20,857 nt of DNA from positions 1 to 20,857 of the forward strand of contig JANOVT010000338.1 of assembly GCA_031417525.1 (NCBI GenBank). Reading direction: 5' to 3'. The stretch comes from JAIBBG01 sp031417525. Lineage in GTDB: Bacteria; Bacteroidota; Bacteroidia; Flavobacteriales_D; Sanyastnellaceae. Numbering within the stretch: the stretch's first letter is position 1; each line of letters opens with the position of its first letter. The notes beneath the pieces were generated by a model that searched no databases, was not told where the DNA came from, and saw only the letters and a program-made list of their open reading frames with translations. The translations under genes were made by a program, and so were the position numbers. Positions 14,331 to 20,857 of this stretch are shown piece after piece.

Positions 14331-15947
14331 TTATGCTTTTGCCATCACTTTGGGTGCAGCCGCTAAAATTTCAGGATGCGACGCTTCTTTGAAATTCTCA
14401 AAGTTCTTCACGAATTTTTCTGCCAGTTCATTCGCTTTGGCATCATACGCAGCTTTGTCTTTCCAGGTATTTCTTGGATTCAACATTTCTGCAGGAACTT
14501 CAGGACAAGTAGTCGGCATCGCAAGACCGAATACTTCGTGGATATCGTAGCTCACGTTGTCCAGTTTACCTTCAAGTGCCGCTGTGATCATCGCACGGGT
14601 GAATTTCAATTTCATGCGTTCACCTGTGCCATAAGCGCCACCGCTCCAGCCGGTATTGATCAGCCAAACTTTTGCGCCGGAGCTTTCCATTTTATTACCC
14701 AACATCTCAGCATATTTCGAAGGATGGAGTGGTAGGAATGGGGCACCAAAACAAGCACTGAAAGTGGTGGTTGGTTCTGTAATTCCAGCTTCAGTACCAG
14801 CAACTTTTGCAGTGTAACCGCTGATGAACTGATACATGGCCTGACCTTTCGAAAGTTTCGAAATCGGAGGCAATACACCAAAAGCATCGCAGGTGAGGAA
14901 GAAGATATTTTTCGGAATTCCGCCAATAGACGGTTCCATGATATTGTCGATGTGGTGCAGCGGATAACTCACGCGAGTATTCTCGGTTTTATCACAATCA
15001 GTATAGTCTGGAGTTACTCCATCATCTTCAAATCCGATGTTTTCGAGAATGGCGCCGAATTTTATCGCGTCATAAATCTGTGGTTCTTTTTCGCGACTGA
15101 GATCGATGGTTTTTGCATAACAACCGCCTTCAAAATTGAAGACAGTATTGTCTGCCCAACCGTGTTCATCGTCGCCGATCAATTTGCGATTCGGATCTGA
15201 TGACAAAGTTGTTTTACCGGTTCCACTCAAACCAAAAAAGACAGCAGTATCGCCTTGTGCGCCAACATTCGCAGAGCAGTGCATGCTCAATACGTTTTTG
15301 TCTTGTGGCAACACATAATTAAGTACAGTGAAAATTCCTTTTTTAATTTCACCAGTGTAGCCCGTGCCACCAATGATGGCGATTTTTTTGGTGAAATTGA
15401 GAATCGCAAAATTGTGCTGACGTGTGCCGTCCAGGTCAGGAATTGCCATAAATCCCGGGGCACAGATGACATTCCATTCCGGAGCGAATTTTTCCAATTG
15501 CTCAGCCGTTGGACGGATGAACATATTGTAAGCAAACATGTTACTCCATGGATATTCCGTGATGACACGCACACCTAAGCGGTAGCGTTCATCGGCACAA
15601 GCAAACATATCGCGAACGTATACGTCGCGGCCGGTGAGGTAAGCACTGATGCGCGCATGCAACCTGTCGAATTTTTCAGGATCAAAAGGAAGATTGAATT
15701 GACCACCCCACCAAACGGTGTCTTTTGTGACATCATCTGCAACGATGAACTTGTCTTTTGGTGATCGGCCGGTGAATTCACCGGTGTCGATGGCTAGGGC
15801 GCCTGTGTCTGTGAGAACACCTTGTCCGAGGGTGACAGTTTCTTCTGTCAGTTCAGCCGGATGAAGATTCCAGTAGGCCGTAGCCACGTTTTGAAGGCCG
15901 AGATAGTCCAATGTTGCTAACTCGGGCTTTTTTCCGATATGAGTCAT
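14331..15947 (-). CDS. pckA: Phosphoenolpyruvate carboxykinase (ATP)
   Basis: A 538-residue ATP-dependent PEPCK (close to the usual 540), converting oxaloacetate and ATP to phosphoenolpyruvate and CO2, the first committed step of gluconeogenesis, in the cytoplasm. RSPKDKF is at 61-67, the kinase-1a P-loop GLSGTGKTTLS at 239-249, and the kinase-2 motif GDDEHGW at 258-264. The signature MHCSANVG at about 222-229 and YPLHHIDNI are also present. ATG 15947 is chosen. A TTG 42 nt upstream overlaps the -7 box TATTTTTG and would be a false start. The gene is apparently monocistronic, with its own promoter and a strong terminator. It is divergent from the FAS1-like gene across a 270-nt spacer. Confidence 0.97.
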   Translation of the reverse strand: MTHIGKKPELATLDYLGLQNVATAYWNLHPAELTEETVTLGQGVLTDTGALAIDTGEFTGRSPKDKFIVADDVTKDTVWWGGQFNLPFDPEKFDRLHARISAYLTGRDVYVRDMFACADERYRLGVRVITEYPWSNMFAYNMFIRPTAEQLEKFAPEWNVICAPGFMAIPDLDGTRQHNFAILNFTKKIAIIGGTGYTGEIKKGIFTVLNYVLPQDKNVLSMHCSANVGAQGDTAVFFGLSGTGKTTLSSDPNRKLIGDDEHGWADNTVFNFEGGCYAKTIDLSREKEPQIYDAIKFGAILENIGFEDDGVTPDYTDCDKTENTRVSYPLHHIDNIMEPSIGGIPKNIFFLTCDAFGVLPPISKLSKGQAMYQFISGYTAKVAGTEAGITEPTTTFSACFGAPFLPLHPSKYAEMLGNKMESSGAKVWLINTGWSGGAYGTGERMKLKFTRAMITAALEGKLDNVSYDIHEVFGLAMPTTCPEVPAEMLNPRNTWKDKAAYDAKANELAEKFVKNFENFKEASHPEILAAAPKVMAKA

Positions 15948-15986
15948 TGTCAATATTTTGGTTCGATTTTCTATTGAATCGAGCGG

Positions 15987-16021
15987 CAAAAATAAGTCAA
16001 CTCATTGTTTTGAAGGGCAAA
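15987..16021 (-). promoter_or_regulatory. Candidate promoter for pckA
   Basis: Minus strand: TTTG (16021-16018), 23 nt, then TATTTTTG (15994-15987), matching TAnnTTTG; the spacer is at the long end. The box ends 39 nt before the pckA ATG. Confidence 0.4.
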
Positions 16022-16038
16022 CTTTTATCAGTTCCGAT

Positions 16039-16084
16039 AATAGACAATTGAGTTTCAGCACCGTGGACTCAACTGTTTTCTATT
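16039..16084. other. Imperfect inverted repeat in the pckA/FAS1 divergent spacer
   Basis: AATAGACAATTGAGT (16039-16053) and ACTCAACTGTTTTCTATT (16067-16084) pair over about 14 bp with small bulges, around a 13-nt loop. No T-tract follows, so it is more likely an operator or leader structure than a terminator. Which gene it serves is unknown. Confidence 0.4.
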
Positions 16085-16168
16085 AGGAAACACTTTTTTT
16101 GGAATTGCGCAGTGAGCCATATCCTGTCTTCTGCACTTCTTAAAATCACAATCAGATTCTTCTTCTCA

Positions 16169-16197
16169 TTTTTAGTGGACTTACGCGTGTATGTTTG
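16169..16197 (+). promoter_or_regulatory. Candidate promoter for the FAS1-like lipoprotein
   Basis: TTTT (16169-16172), 17 nt, then TATGTTTG (16190-16197), matching TAnnTTTG. It ends 20 nt before ATG 16218. An in-frame ATG at 16191 lies inside the box and is therefore an unlikely start. Confidence 0.5.
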
Positions 16198-16217
16198 CAG
16201 CAAATGTTCCTCTACAT

Positions 16218-16829
16218 ATGAAATTTACTCAGTTTTTTTCTATCCTGATCGCTATCGGAATTTTTGTATCGTGCACGGAAAGTGCCAATGACAAGTCTAA
16301 ACAATCTGATTCAGCAACAGGACCGAACGGGAAAGTCACCGACGTACTTCCTAAAACCGAAATATCCTCTGAAAACACAACTCCGGCAAATGTGATCAAA
16401 GGAACCATGAACTCCACAGAGTTCGGTAGCATGGGTTTTTTATTGAATAAGAGCAAATGGGCGGAACAAGTGGCGAATGAAAAAGTCACATTTTTGTGTC
16501 CAACGGAGAAATCGCTTGAATTGAACAATCGTCAACTGGTGGCGGAATTCAAACGTCCGGAAAATCAAGACTTGCTTGACGAGTATATTGCACTTCATGT
16601 TTTGAAAGGTGAAATTATACTTTCCAAAACAACCACCACAGATGTTGAAACAATCAGCGGAATCAAGCTGAAAATTGATCGTGAAAATCACACGATTGAT
16701 GGTGTGCACTATACGGATCGTGAAATTCAAACGGGCATGGGAAATATCATTGTGATGGATGATTTGTTGCGTTATCCGCAGTCGGAATTGAAAGCACGGG
16801 CTGGAAAGCGGTTGAAGAAAAGTGTTTAG
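16218..16829 (+). CDS. FAS1 (fasciclin)-like lipoprotein
   Basis: A 203-residue predicted lipoprotein: signal MKFTQFFSILIAIGIFVSC with lipobox Cys19, then a Ser/Thr/Asn-rich linker to about residue 60. Residues about 68-185 resemble one FAS1 domain: VTFLCPTEKSLE corresponds to the TVFAPTNxAF segment, LLDEYIALHVLKGEI to the LLxYHVxxG segment, and then GIKLKIDRENHTIDGVHYTDREIQTGMGNIIVMDDLL. FAS1 domains mediate adhesion or matrix contacts. A role in cell-surface attachment is inferred from the family. The usual NG before the terminal hydrophobic strand reads MGN, so this is a diverged copy. Transcribed divergently from pckA. Confidence 0.8.
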   Translation: MKFTQFFSILIAIGIFVSCTESANDKSKQSDSATGPNGKVTDVLPKTEISSENTTPANVIKGTMNSTEFGSMGFLLNKSKWAEQVANEKVTFLCPTEKSLELNNRQLVAEFKRPENQDLLDEYIALHVLKGEIILSKTTTTDVETISGIKLKIDRENHTIDGVHYTDREIQTGMGNIIVMDDLLRYPQSELKARAGKRLKKSV

Positions 16830-16838
16830 AATATGCGA

Positions 16839-16870
16839 GCGTGTTAGCGTGTTAGCGTGACAGCGTGGAC
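16839..16870. repeat. Tandem octamer tract, GCGTGTTA type, 4 units
   Basis: Four 8-bp units: GCGTGTTA twice, GCGTGACA and GCGTGGAC. The tract starts 9 nt after the FAS1-like stop. The same GCGTG core with variable last three bases occurs at 19722-19808. Confidence 0.85.
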
Positions 16871-16952
16871 TACTTCGATCCAAGATTAATTTGAAAATTC
16901 ATTTTGGCTTCCACATTCTCACTGATTGCTATTCGGATAAAACGCAAAAGAT

Positions 16953-17054
16953 GGGTCGGCAAGCTCACCATGACAATCCATTGGGAGATATTGAGGGCCG
17001 CGGAGCGGCCATTAACTTGATAAGTTGGGACAGTCATGGTGAGCTTGTCGAACC
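16953..17054. repeat. Long inverted repeat with nested GGCCGC hairpin
   Basis: GTCGGCAAGCTCACCATGAC (part of 16953-16974) and GTCATGGTGAGCTTGTCGAA (part of 17033-17054) pair in 20 of 22 positions. The interior contains the perfect hairpin GGCCGC-GGA-GCGGCC (16996-17010). The sequence matches the widespread repeat whose translation reads HGELVEPF. The surrounding spacer 16830-17216 has no gene. A 76-codon frame across it is a translation of the repeat. Confidence 0.85.
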
Positions 17055-17191
17055 ATTTTTCCGGTTGAAATTTAAGATTCGAATGATTTCTGATTTGCAG
17101 ACCTTGGTATCCTACTTCTAACTATTCTCTTCGCCTATACAGGAAAGAATTGGGTTACGACTTATTAACCGAACTGCATTAATTCCCATAT

Positions 17192-17212
17192 TCTCACTTC
17201 TCACCTCTCACT
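17192..17212. repeat. Tandem heptamer tract, TCTCACT/TCTCACC, 3 units
   Basis: TCTCACT, TCTCACC, TCTCACT, ending 4 nt from the stop of the leftward gene at 17217. In that gene's sense it reads AGTGAGA. Confidence 0.85.
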
Positions 17213-17216
17213 TCTG

Positions 17217-17744
17217 TCAAAAGAACTTCGCCATCTCAATCCTGACCCCGTGCAACGCTTCGCGAATGGCGCTGTTGCCAACTGCCGCTTCGAGTTTCAG
17301 TATTTCACGACTTAATTCCATGGCCGGACTTTCAGGTCGAACGCGTGTAAAAGCGACTTTCACCAGCTCACCTGTTTCTTCCCGGGCACGTTTTACTTTT
17401 TCCCAACATTCTGCGCTCACATACATCTGGAGTGAGACATTGTGCTCAAATTCTTCACGTATGGATTTAATGATTTCCATTTGCAGAAAAGCCGCCGATG
17501 TTGTGCTGATGTTATGGCGCATAACCAGGCTTTGTGGTGAAATCCTTTCGAGCATTACGACGATTCGTTCGTAAGCGCTTATGCGCAGAGGAGCCAATGC
17601 TTTGTTGTTGTCTTGTTTCAGCACAAAAGCCCAGGCTCTTTCTTTGTGTTTCAGCCATTTATTGAATAAAACAACAATGATGATCACGAATGTTGCCAGG
17701 ATAGCGAGTTTTAGCAAAATGCCGAGAATGTGATGCAGGTGCAT
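17217..17744 (-). CDS. Conserved-type hypothetical protein with N-terminal membrane anchor
   Basis: A 175-residue protein. A single transmembrane segment at about 6-28 (ILGILLKLAILATFVIIIVV) is followed by a charged helical domain, with segments AWAFVLKQDNNKALAPLRISAYERIV, RISPQSLVMRHNISTTSAAF and ECWEKVKRAREETGELVK. The sequence resembles uncharacterised Bacteroidota proteins of the DUF7935 type, but that assignment is from memory and not verified. A cytoplasmic helical domain anchored in the inner membrane is the likely layout. ATG 17744 is the only sensible start. The downstream neighbour on the opposite side is a heptamer tract. It probably forms a unit with the small gene 17826-18149 just upstream (gap 81 nt). 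Confidence 0.75.
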   Translation of the reverse strand: MHLHHILGILLKLAILATFVIIIVVLFNKWLKHKERAWAFVLKQDNNKALAPLRISAYERIVVMLERISPQSLVMRHNISTTSAAFLQMEIIKSIREEFEHNVSLQMYVSAECWEKVKRAREETGELVKVAFTRVRPESPAMELSREILKLEAAVGNSAIREALHGVRIEMAKFF

Positions 17745-17825
17745 AGTCGAAGTGAGGAATTAATTCGGTTGCAATTTGAAAACAAAAAGGGAAAATGTCG
17801 CAGCTTATTGTGCCCGGATGAAGAA

Positions 17826-18149
17826 CTAGCCACGACGGAAGTTATTCAAATCTTTTTCGACAATTATCCGGAGTTCTTCATCGGATCCATTTTTCTGAAC
17901 CGATTCGACAGTGATCAGATCGGTTTTATTCAGCGATGCGATGGTGGTTTCAGGAATGCAAATTTTTATTTTACCGGCATCGAATGTCGCTTCCATGATG
18001 TCCAGATTCCAGGACCGCAATTCATAGTTGAAAGTTTCCAAAGCGTTGATTCGAATGGCCTCTTCTTTGTAACCCTGTTCAACTATTTCCGAAAGGTCTT
18101 CTTGCGAAAGTCTGAGTCGGAGCTGGTTGGGGGAGATTCTGATGTTCAT
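17826..18149 (-). CDS. Small hypothetical protein (DUF7009-like)
   Basis: A 107-residue protein; ATG 18149 is chosen because the conserved-looking N terminus is MNIRISPNQLRLRLSQEDL. A start at 18167 adds only six residues. The N-terminal NIRISPNQLRLRLSQ pattern followed by an acidic helix is reminiscent of the DUF7009 family found in Bacteroidota, whose function is unknown. The rest alternates strands and helices (IKICIPETTIASLNKTDL, ELRIIVEKDLNNF). No catalytic motif is visible. The stop at 17826 is followed by an 81-nt gap to the next gene on the same strand, so the two are plausibly co-transcribed. The 18150-18335 spacer shows no further gene. Confidence 0.65.
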   Translation of the reverse strand: MNIRISPNQLRLRLSQEDLSEIVEQGYKEEAIRINALETFNYELRSWNLDIMEATFDAGKIKICIPETTIASLNKTDLITVESVQKNGSDEELRIIVEKDLNNFRRG

Positions 18150-18335
18150 ATTGGTAAATCTTCTCACGAGGCAGCAATACTCCTCTCGCCTCGCTCGAAT
18201 AAAAAATTATTTCGCGCCGAGATGTGCAGAGGAACAGAGTTTCGGAGAGTTTGTGAATTGAAAAAAGATTTGAGAAAACACGATGAATTTGGGAAGAAAA
18301 ACTCCTCATTTTCATTCTCTTTTTCTTTCTGACAA

Positions 18336-19295
18336 TTATTTTTTCAATCCGATTTCGGCAAGTCTTTCATCCAAAAATTCACCGGCAGTGATAGGCTCCC
18401 AATGAGCTTTGTCACCAGCATCAATGCAGGAAGGAAGACAATCAAGACGCATGCTGCTTCGTGGATGTAGGAAGAAAGGAATGCTGAATCTGCTGTTACC
18501 CCATTTTTCCTTCGGAGGATTTACCACACGGTGAGTGGTACTTTTCAACTTGCCGTTGGTGTGTCGTTGTAACATGTCACCAACATTGACGATGATGCGA
18601 TCAGGTAATGCAGTAACGGCTACCCATTCGTTTTTCTTATTCAAAACTTCCAGACCTTCAGCTGAAGCACCGATAAGTAAAGTGATCAGGTTGATGTCCT
18701 CGTGTTGACCCGCACGCACCGCGCTTTTTGGCTCCGATGTTATCGGCGGATAATGAATCGGACGCAGAATACTGTTGCCGTTTTTGATTTTATCGTCAAA
18801 GTACATTTCATCTAAGCCTAGATAAAGTGCAATCGCACGCAACATATACTTGCCGGTAGTTTCCAGATCGCGATATGCTTTGATTCCGACTATATTGAAT
18901 TCCGGAAGTTCGTCCACATAAATATTCTTGGGATATTCACCGCGTATCGGATCGTCGCCTTCCACTTCCTGACCGAAATGCCAGAATTCTTTCAGGTCGC
19001 CGGCATTGCTTCCTTTAGCGTGTTCTTTACCAAAGGAAGTATATCCGCGTTGTCCGGCAATGACAGGATCTTCGTATTTCTTCTTGACGTCAGCAGGTAA
19101 ATCGAAAAAGGACTTTACTTCACTGTAAAGTGTTTGAATTGTATAATCATCGATGAGGTGATTGCTCACTGCCACGAATCCAATGTCTTCGTATGCTTTG
19201 CCCAATTCATTGATGAATTTTCTTTTCTGTTCCGGTGTGCCTTTGGTGAATTCCGCCAGGTCAACACTTGGTATACCCATTTCCTGTAAGCTCAT
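18336..19295 (-). CDS. Isopenicillin-N-synthase-like 2-oxoglutarate/Fe(II)-dependent dioxygenase
   Basis: A 319-residue member of the IPNS/2OG-Fe(II) oxygenase family. The N-terminal DIOX_N-like part includes YEDIGFVAVSNHLI, and the jelly-roll core follows. The iron ligands are H198-x-D200 (GQHEDINLITLL) and H255 (THRVVNP), and the co-substrate-binding Arg269-Phe-Ser271 forms the RxS motif. ATG 19295 gives MSLQEMGIPSVDLAEF, the usual family start, and a TTG at 19343 is rejected. Substrate is not predictable. In Bacteroidota such proteins are often annotated only as isopenicillin N synthase family oxygenases, with no beta-lactam cluster nearby, and none is seen here. Probably transcribed alone. 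Confidence 0.9.
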   Translation of the reverse strand: MSLQEMGIPSVDLAEFTKGTPEQKRKFINELGKAYEDIGFVAVSNHLIDDYTIQTLYSEVKSFFDLPADVKKKYEDPVIAGQRGYTSFGKEHAKGSNAGDLKEFWHFGQEVEGDDPIRGEYPKNIYVDELPEFNIVGIKAYRDLETTGKYMLRAIALYLGLDEMYFDDKIKNGNSILRPIHYPPITSEPKSAVRAGQHEDINLITLLIGASAEGLEVLNKKNEWVAVTALPDRIIVNVGDMLQRHTNGKLKSTTHRVVNPPKEKWGNSRFSIPFFLHPRSSMRLDCLPSCIDAGDKAHWEPITAGEFLDERLAEIGLKK

Positions 19296-19392
19296 TGTAA
19301 TTTTTTTTAGAGACTGCAATGTAGAAATATTTTGCACAACCAATCATTTTTCACAGGATTTCCTTGAAATAATTTTGGAAATGTGAATCGAG

Positions 19393-19421
19393 CAAAAAAG
19401 GCCGTTGCGCGAACAACAGCC
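19393..19421 (-). terminator. Rho-independent terminator downstream of the 57-aa gene
   Basis: Minus strand: GGCTGTTG-TTCGCG-CAACGGCC (8-bp stem with one mismatch) followed by TTTTTT, 36 nt beyond the stop of the small gene at 19457. It ends that unit before the oxygenase promoter region. Confidence 0.7.
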
Positions 19422-19456
19422 GAATTTGTTTTTGGTTAGTTAGAGATTGAGTTTTT

Positions 19457-19630
19457 TCAGGACCAGTTTACAGACCCAAGACTTATGATATTCTCCAGAT
19501 GAATGCGATGCCCATCGGTGGTGTAAAGTATTTCAACACTTTGTTCTTTTCTGAGAGACTGCACCCTTGAAAAAATTTCATGGATGATGCCATTCTCATT
19601 GAATCTTATGATGGTCGGCGTCTGTGTCAT
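19457..19630 (-). CDS. Small hypothetical protein, 57 aa
   Basis: Reading frame MTQTPTIIRFNENGIIHEIF... with start ATG 19630. An alternative ATG at 19666 gives 12 more residues and looks less likely. The protein alternates short strands and one helix (FSRVQSLRKEQSVEILY, TTDGHRIHLENIISLGSVNWS) and has no cysteine. It is not recognised as a named family. A terminator directly downstream supports it as a transcribed unit. Its size and pattern suggest a compact beta-sheet fold, which is an inference. Confidence 0.5.
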   Translation of the reverse strand: MTQTPTIIRFNENGIIHEIFSRVQSLRKEQSVEILYTTDGHRIHLENIISLGSVNWS

Positions 19631-19721
19631 TTGTTTCAGTTTTAGGATACAAACTACATGCTTCAAGATGAAACTGGTGTGACTTAAACTTCAATAATTT
19701 CTTATGGAATTGCGAGGATGA

Positions 19722-19808
19722 GGGTGAAAGCGTGCAGGCGTGAAAGCGTGAAGAGCTTTCTTCGGATAATATCTGGACTTCTTCTGCACGCTAACACGCT
19801 AACACGCT
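19722..19808. repeat. Inverted octamer-repeat structure, GCGTG units
   Basis: GGTGAAA then GCGTGCAG, GCGTGAAA and GCGTGAAG on the left (19722-19753). The right arm (about 19785-19808) reads GCACGCTAACACGCTAACAC, the reverse complement of GCGTG units. The two arms can pair as a long hairpin, with the GCGTG cores aligned and the three variable bases often mismatched. It is the same unit type as at 16839. It lies in the divergent spacer 19631-19867. Confidence 0.8.
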
Positions 19809-19831
19809 TCTCGCTTTTTTCGGGCAATTCC

Positions 19832-19861
19832 TTGCACAATTCCCCTAAAAGTTTATATTCG
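19832..19861 (+). promoter_or_regulatory. Candidate promoter for the aminoacyl-tRNA transferase gene
   Basis: TTG (19832-19834), 19 nt, then TATATTCG (19854-19861), a near match to TAnnTTTG (one mismatch). The box ends only 6 nt before the ATG, so a leaderless or very short leader transcript would result. Confidence 0.3.
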
Positions 19862-19867
19862 CTGCAC

Positions 19868-20857
19868 ATGTTGGTTCAAACCGCACATATCGAAGGCACG
19901 ACAAGAGAGGAGTATGATGCTCTTCTCGCTTCTGGTTGGTTTCGTGGTACAGGTATCATTTATAAAAGTGAAATTGTCTGCATCAGCGAACAGATTTATT
20001 CGGTTCAACATATCCGTTTACCTCTTGCAGACTTGATTCACAGCAAGAAGCATCGTCGATTATTGAGACAGAATGATGAACGATTTCAGGTCACTTTTGG
20101 TACACCGAATTCGGATGAGCGAAAAGAAGAACTTTATTTGGCACAAGTTCCGCGATTCAAAGCTTTTGTGCATCAATCTCTCAGTGAGATTATCATTGGA
20201 GGTTGGCACGATGGAGAATTTGAAACGAAAGAGTTGTGTGTTTTCGATGGCGACAAATTGATTGCTGTCAGCTATTTCGATGTGGGTAAATCGGCTATGG
20301 CTTCCATCATGTGTTTGTATGATCCTGCCTACAAAAAATTCAGTTTGGGTATTTATACCATGTTGAAGGAAATGGAATTTGGGAGACGTGAAAATGTTGC
20401 TCTCTATTATCCCGGTTATATTCTGGACAGGCCTTCTGCATTTGATTATAAGCTCAGTATCGGCGATTGCGAATGGATGGGTAATGATAAAGTGTGGTAT
20501 GCAGGGAATGGTGTTCCGATTTTTCAATCAAAAGGTGAACTTATCCGTTCAAAAATGAAGGAGCTTCAAAAGAGACTTTCGTTATTGGGCCATGAATCTG
20601 ATTTTCACATCTATCCATATTTCACCGTTGGTCAGGTGATGCGTGAACATAAAACGCTTCTGCGTTTACCGTGTTATCTGGAATTTGAATTCGGTGAAAA
20701 AACGCTCGCCGCTTCTTATGATTCAGAAGAAGATGACTTTTTCATTTTTGAATTGGTTGAAGCAACAGAACTGGAATTCACTCAACAACTTGATCTTTCA
20801 GACGACTACCGAAATAGCAACATTTACGATCTGCGTGTCTTGAAAACCATTTTTCGT
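19868..20857 (+). CDS. Arginyl-tRNA--protein transferase-like protein (partial, 3' end outside window)
   Basis: 330 codons from ATG 19868 remain open to the last base, so the C terminus is missing. The first part (RRLLRQNDERFQVTF, YLAQVPRF) and the segment ELCVFDGDKLIAVSYFDVG...LYDPAYKKFSLGIYTMLKE...ALYYPGYILDRPSAFDYKL resemble the ATE/Bpt C-terminal acyltransferase domain (GNAT fold). Such enzymes move Arg or Leu from charged tRNA to the N terminus of proteins for N-degron degradation. The eukaryotic ATE1 cysteine cluster at the N terminus is absent. Later residues (about 215-330) are a further domain with no clear name. The assignment rests on pattern similarity. Whether it transfers Arg or Leu, or acts at all, cannot be judged. 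Confidence 0.75.
   Translation, partial: MLVQTAHIEGTTREEYDALLASGWFRGTGIIYKSEIVCISEQIYSVQHIRLPLADLIHSKKHRRLLRQNDERFQVTFGTPNSDERKEELYLAQVPRFKAFVHQSLSEIIIGGWHDGEFETKELCVFDGDKLIAVSYFDVGKSAMASIMCLYDPAYKKFSLGIYTMLKEMEFGRRENVALYYPGYILDRPSAFDYKLSIGDCEWMGNDKVWYAGNGVPIFQSKGELIRSKMKELQKRLSLLGHESDFHIYPYFTVGQVMREHKTLLRLPCYLEFEFGEKTLAASYDSEEDDFFIFELVEATELEFTQQLDLSDDYRNSNIYDLRVLKTIFR

Noticed and set aside
16891..17121. 76-codon frame in the spacer after the FAS1-like gene
   Set aside because: It is the translation of the inverted repeat (HGELVEPF) and has no other gene-like property.
17730..18332. 200-codon plus-strand frame across the 17826-18149 gene
   Set aside because: It is antisense to the DUF7009-like gene, with no motif and a low-complexity SFSFSF end.

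Overview
The window looks like a chromosomal segment of a member of the Bacteroidota. The M1 peptidase ends in a type IX secretion (Por) sorting-type domain, and prolyl-tRNA synthetase is the archaeal/eukaryotic-like form common in this phylum. Several intergenic regions carry TAnnTTTG-type -7 boxes and starts lack clear Shine-Dalgarno sites. Predicted lipoproteins and OmpP1/FadL-type barrels are typical of the phylum. No phage, plasmid, CRISPR, rRNA or tRNA signal was found. Genus cannot be assigned from sequence alone.

Layout. 1-3331 (+): secreted M1 aminopeptidase, then a queuosine-precursor-type transporter, separated only by a tandem heptamer tract. 3430-6371 (-): a low-complexity Tyr/Asn-rich lipoprotein followed by an OmpP1/FadL-like outer-membrane protein. 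6557-8035 (+): proS. 8109-9211 (-): a small two-helix membrane protein, missed by a length cut-off, whose stop overlaps the start of an SPFH/band-7 protein (ATGA). 9310-11072: a REP-associated tyrosine transposase (RAYT) with inverted copies of a structured repeat on its two sides, a small outer-membrane-type protein, and a further repeat copy. 11088-13572 (-): an amidohydrolase lipoprotein and a short-chain dehydrogenase, joined by a 35-bp inverted repeat, one arm of which encodes part of the lipoprotein signal peptide. 13710-15947 (-): a secreted hypothetical protein and ATP-dependent PEP carboxykinase with a good terminator. 16218-16829 (+): a FAS1-like lipoprotein divergent from pckA. 17217-19630 (-): two hypothetical conserved-type proteins, an isopenicillin-N-synthase-like 2OG-Fe(II) oxygenase and a 57-aa protein. 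19868 to the end (+): an arginyl-tRNA--protein transferase-like protein cut by the window edge.

The genes are mostly ordinary housekeeping and envelope functions. The unusual content is intergenic. At least five repeat families (two heptamer families, an octamer family, REP-like multi-hairpin elements and long inverted repeats) sit between genes, and most copies lie within 0-16 nt of a stop codon. In two places the repeats have become coding: the C terminus of the transporter and the signal peptide of the amidohydrolase. The RAYT with covarying hairpins around it is the best candidate for a distinct system.
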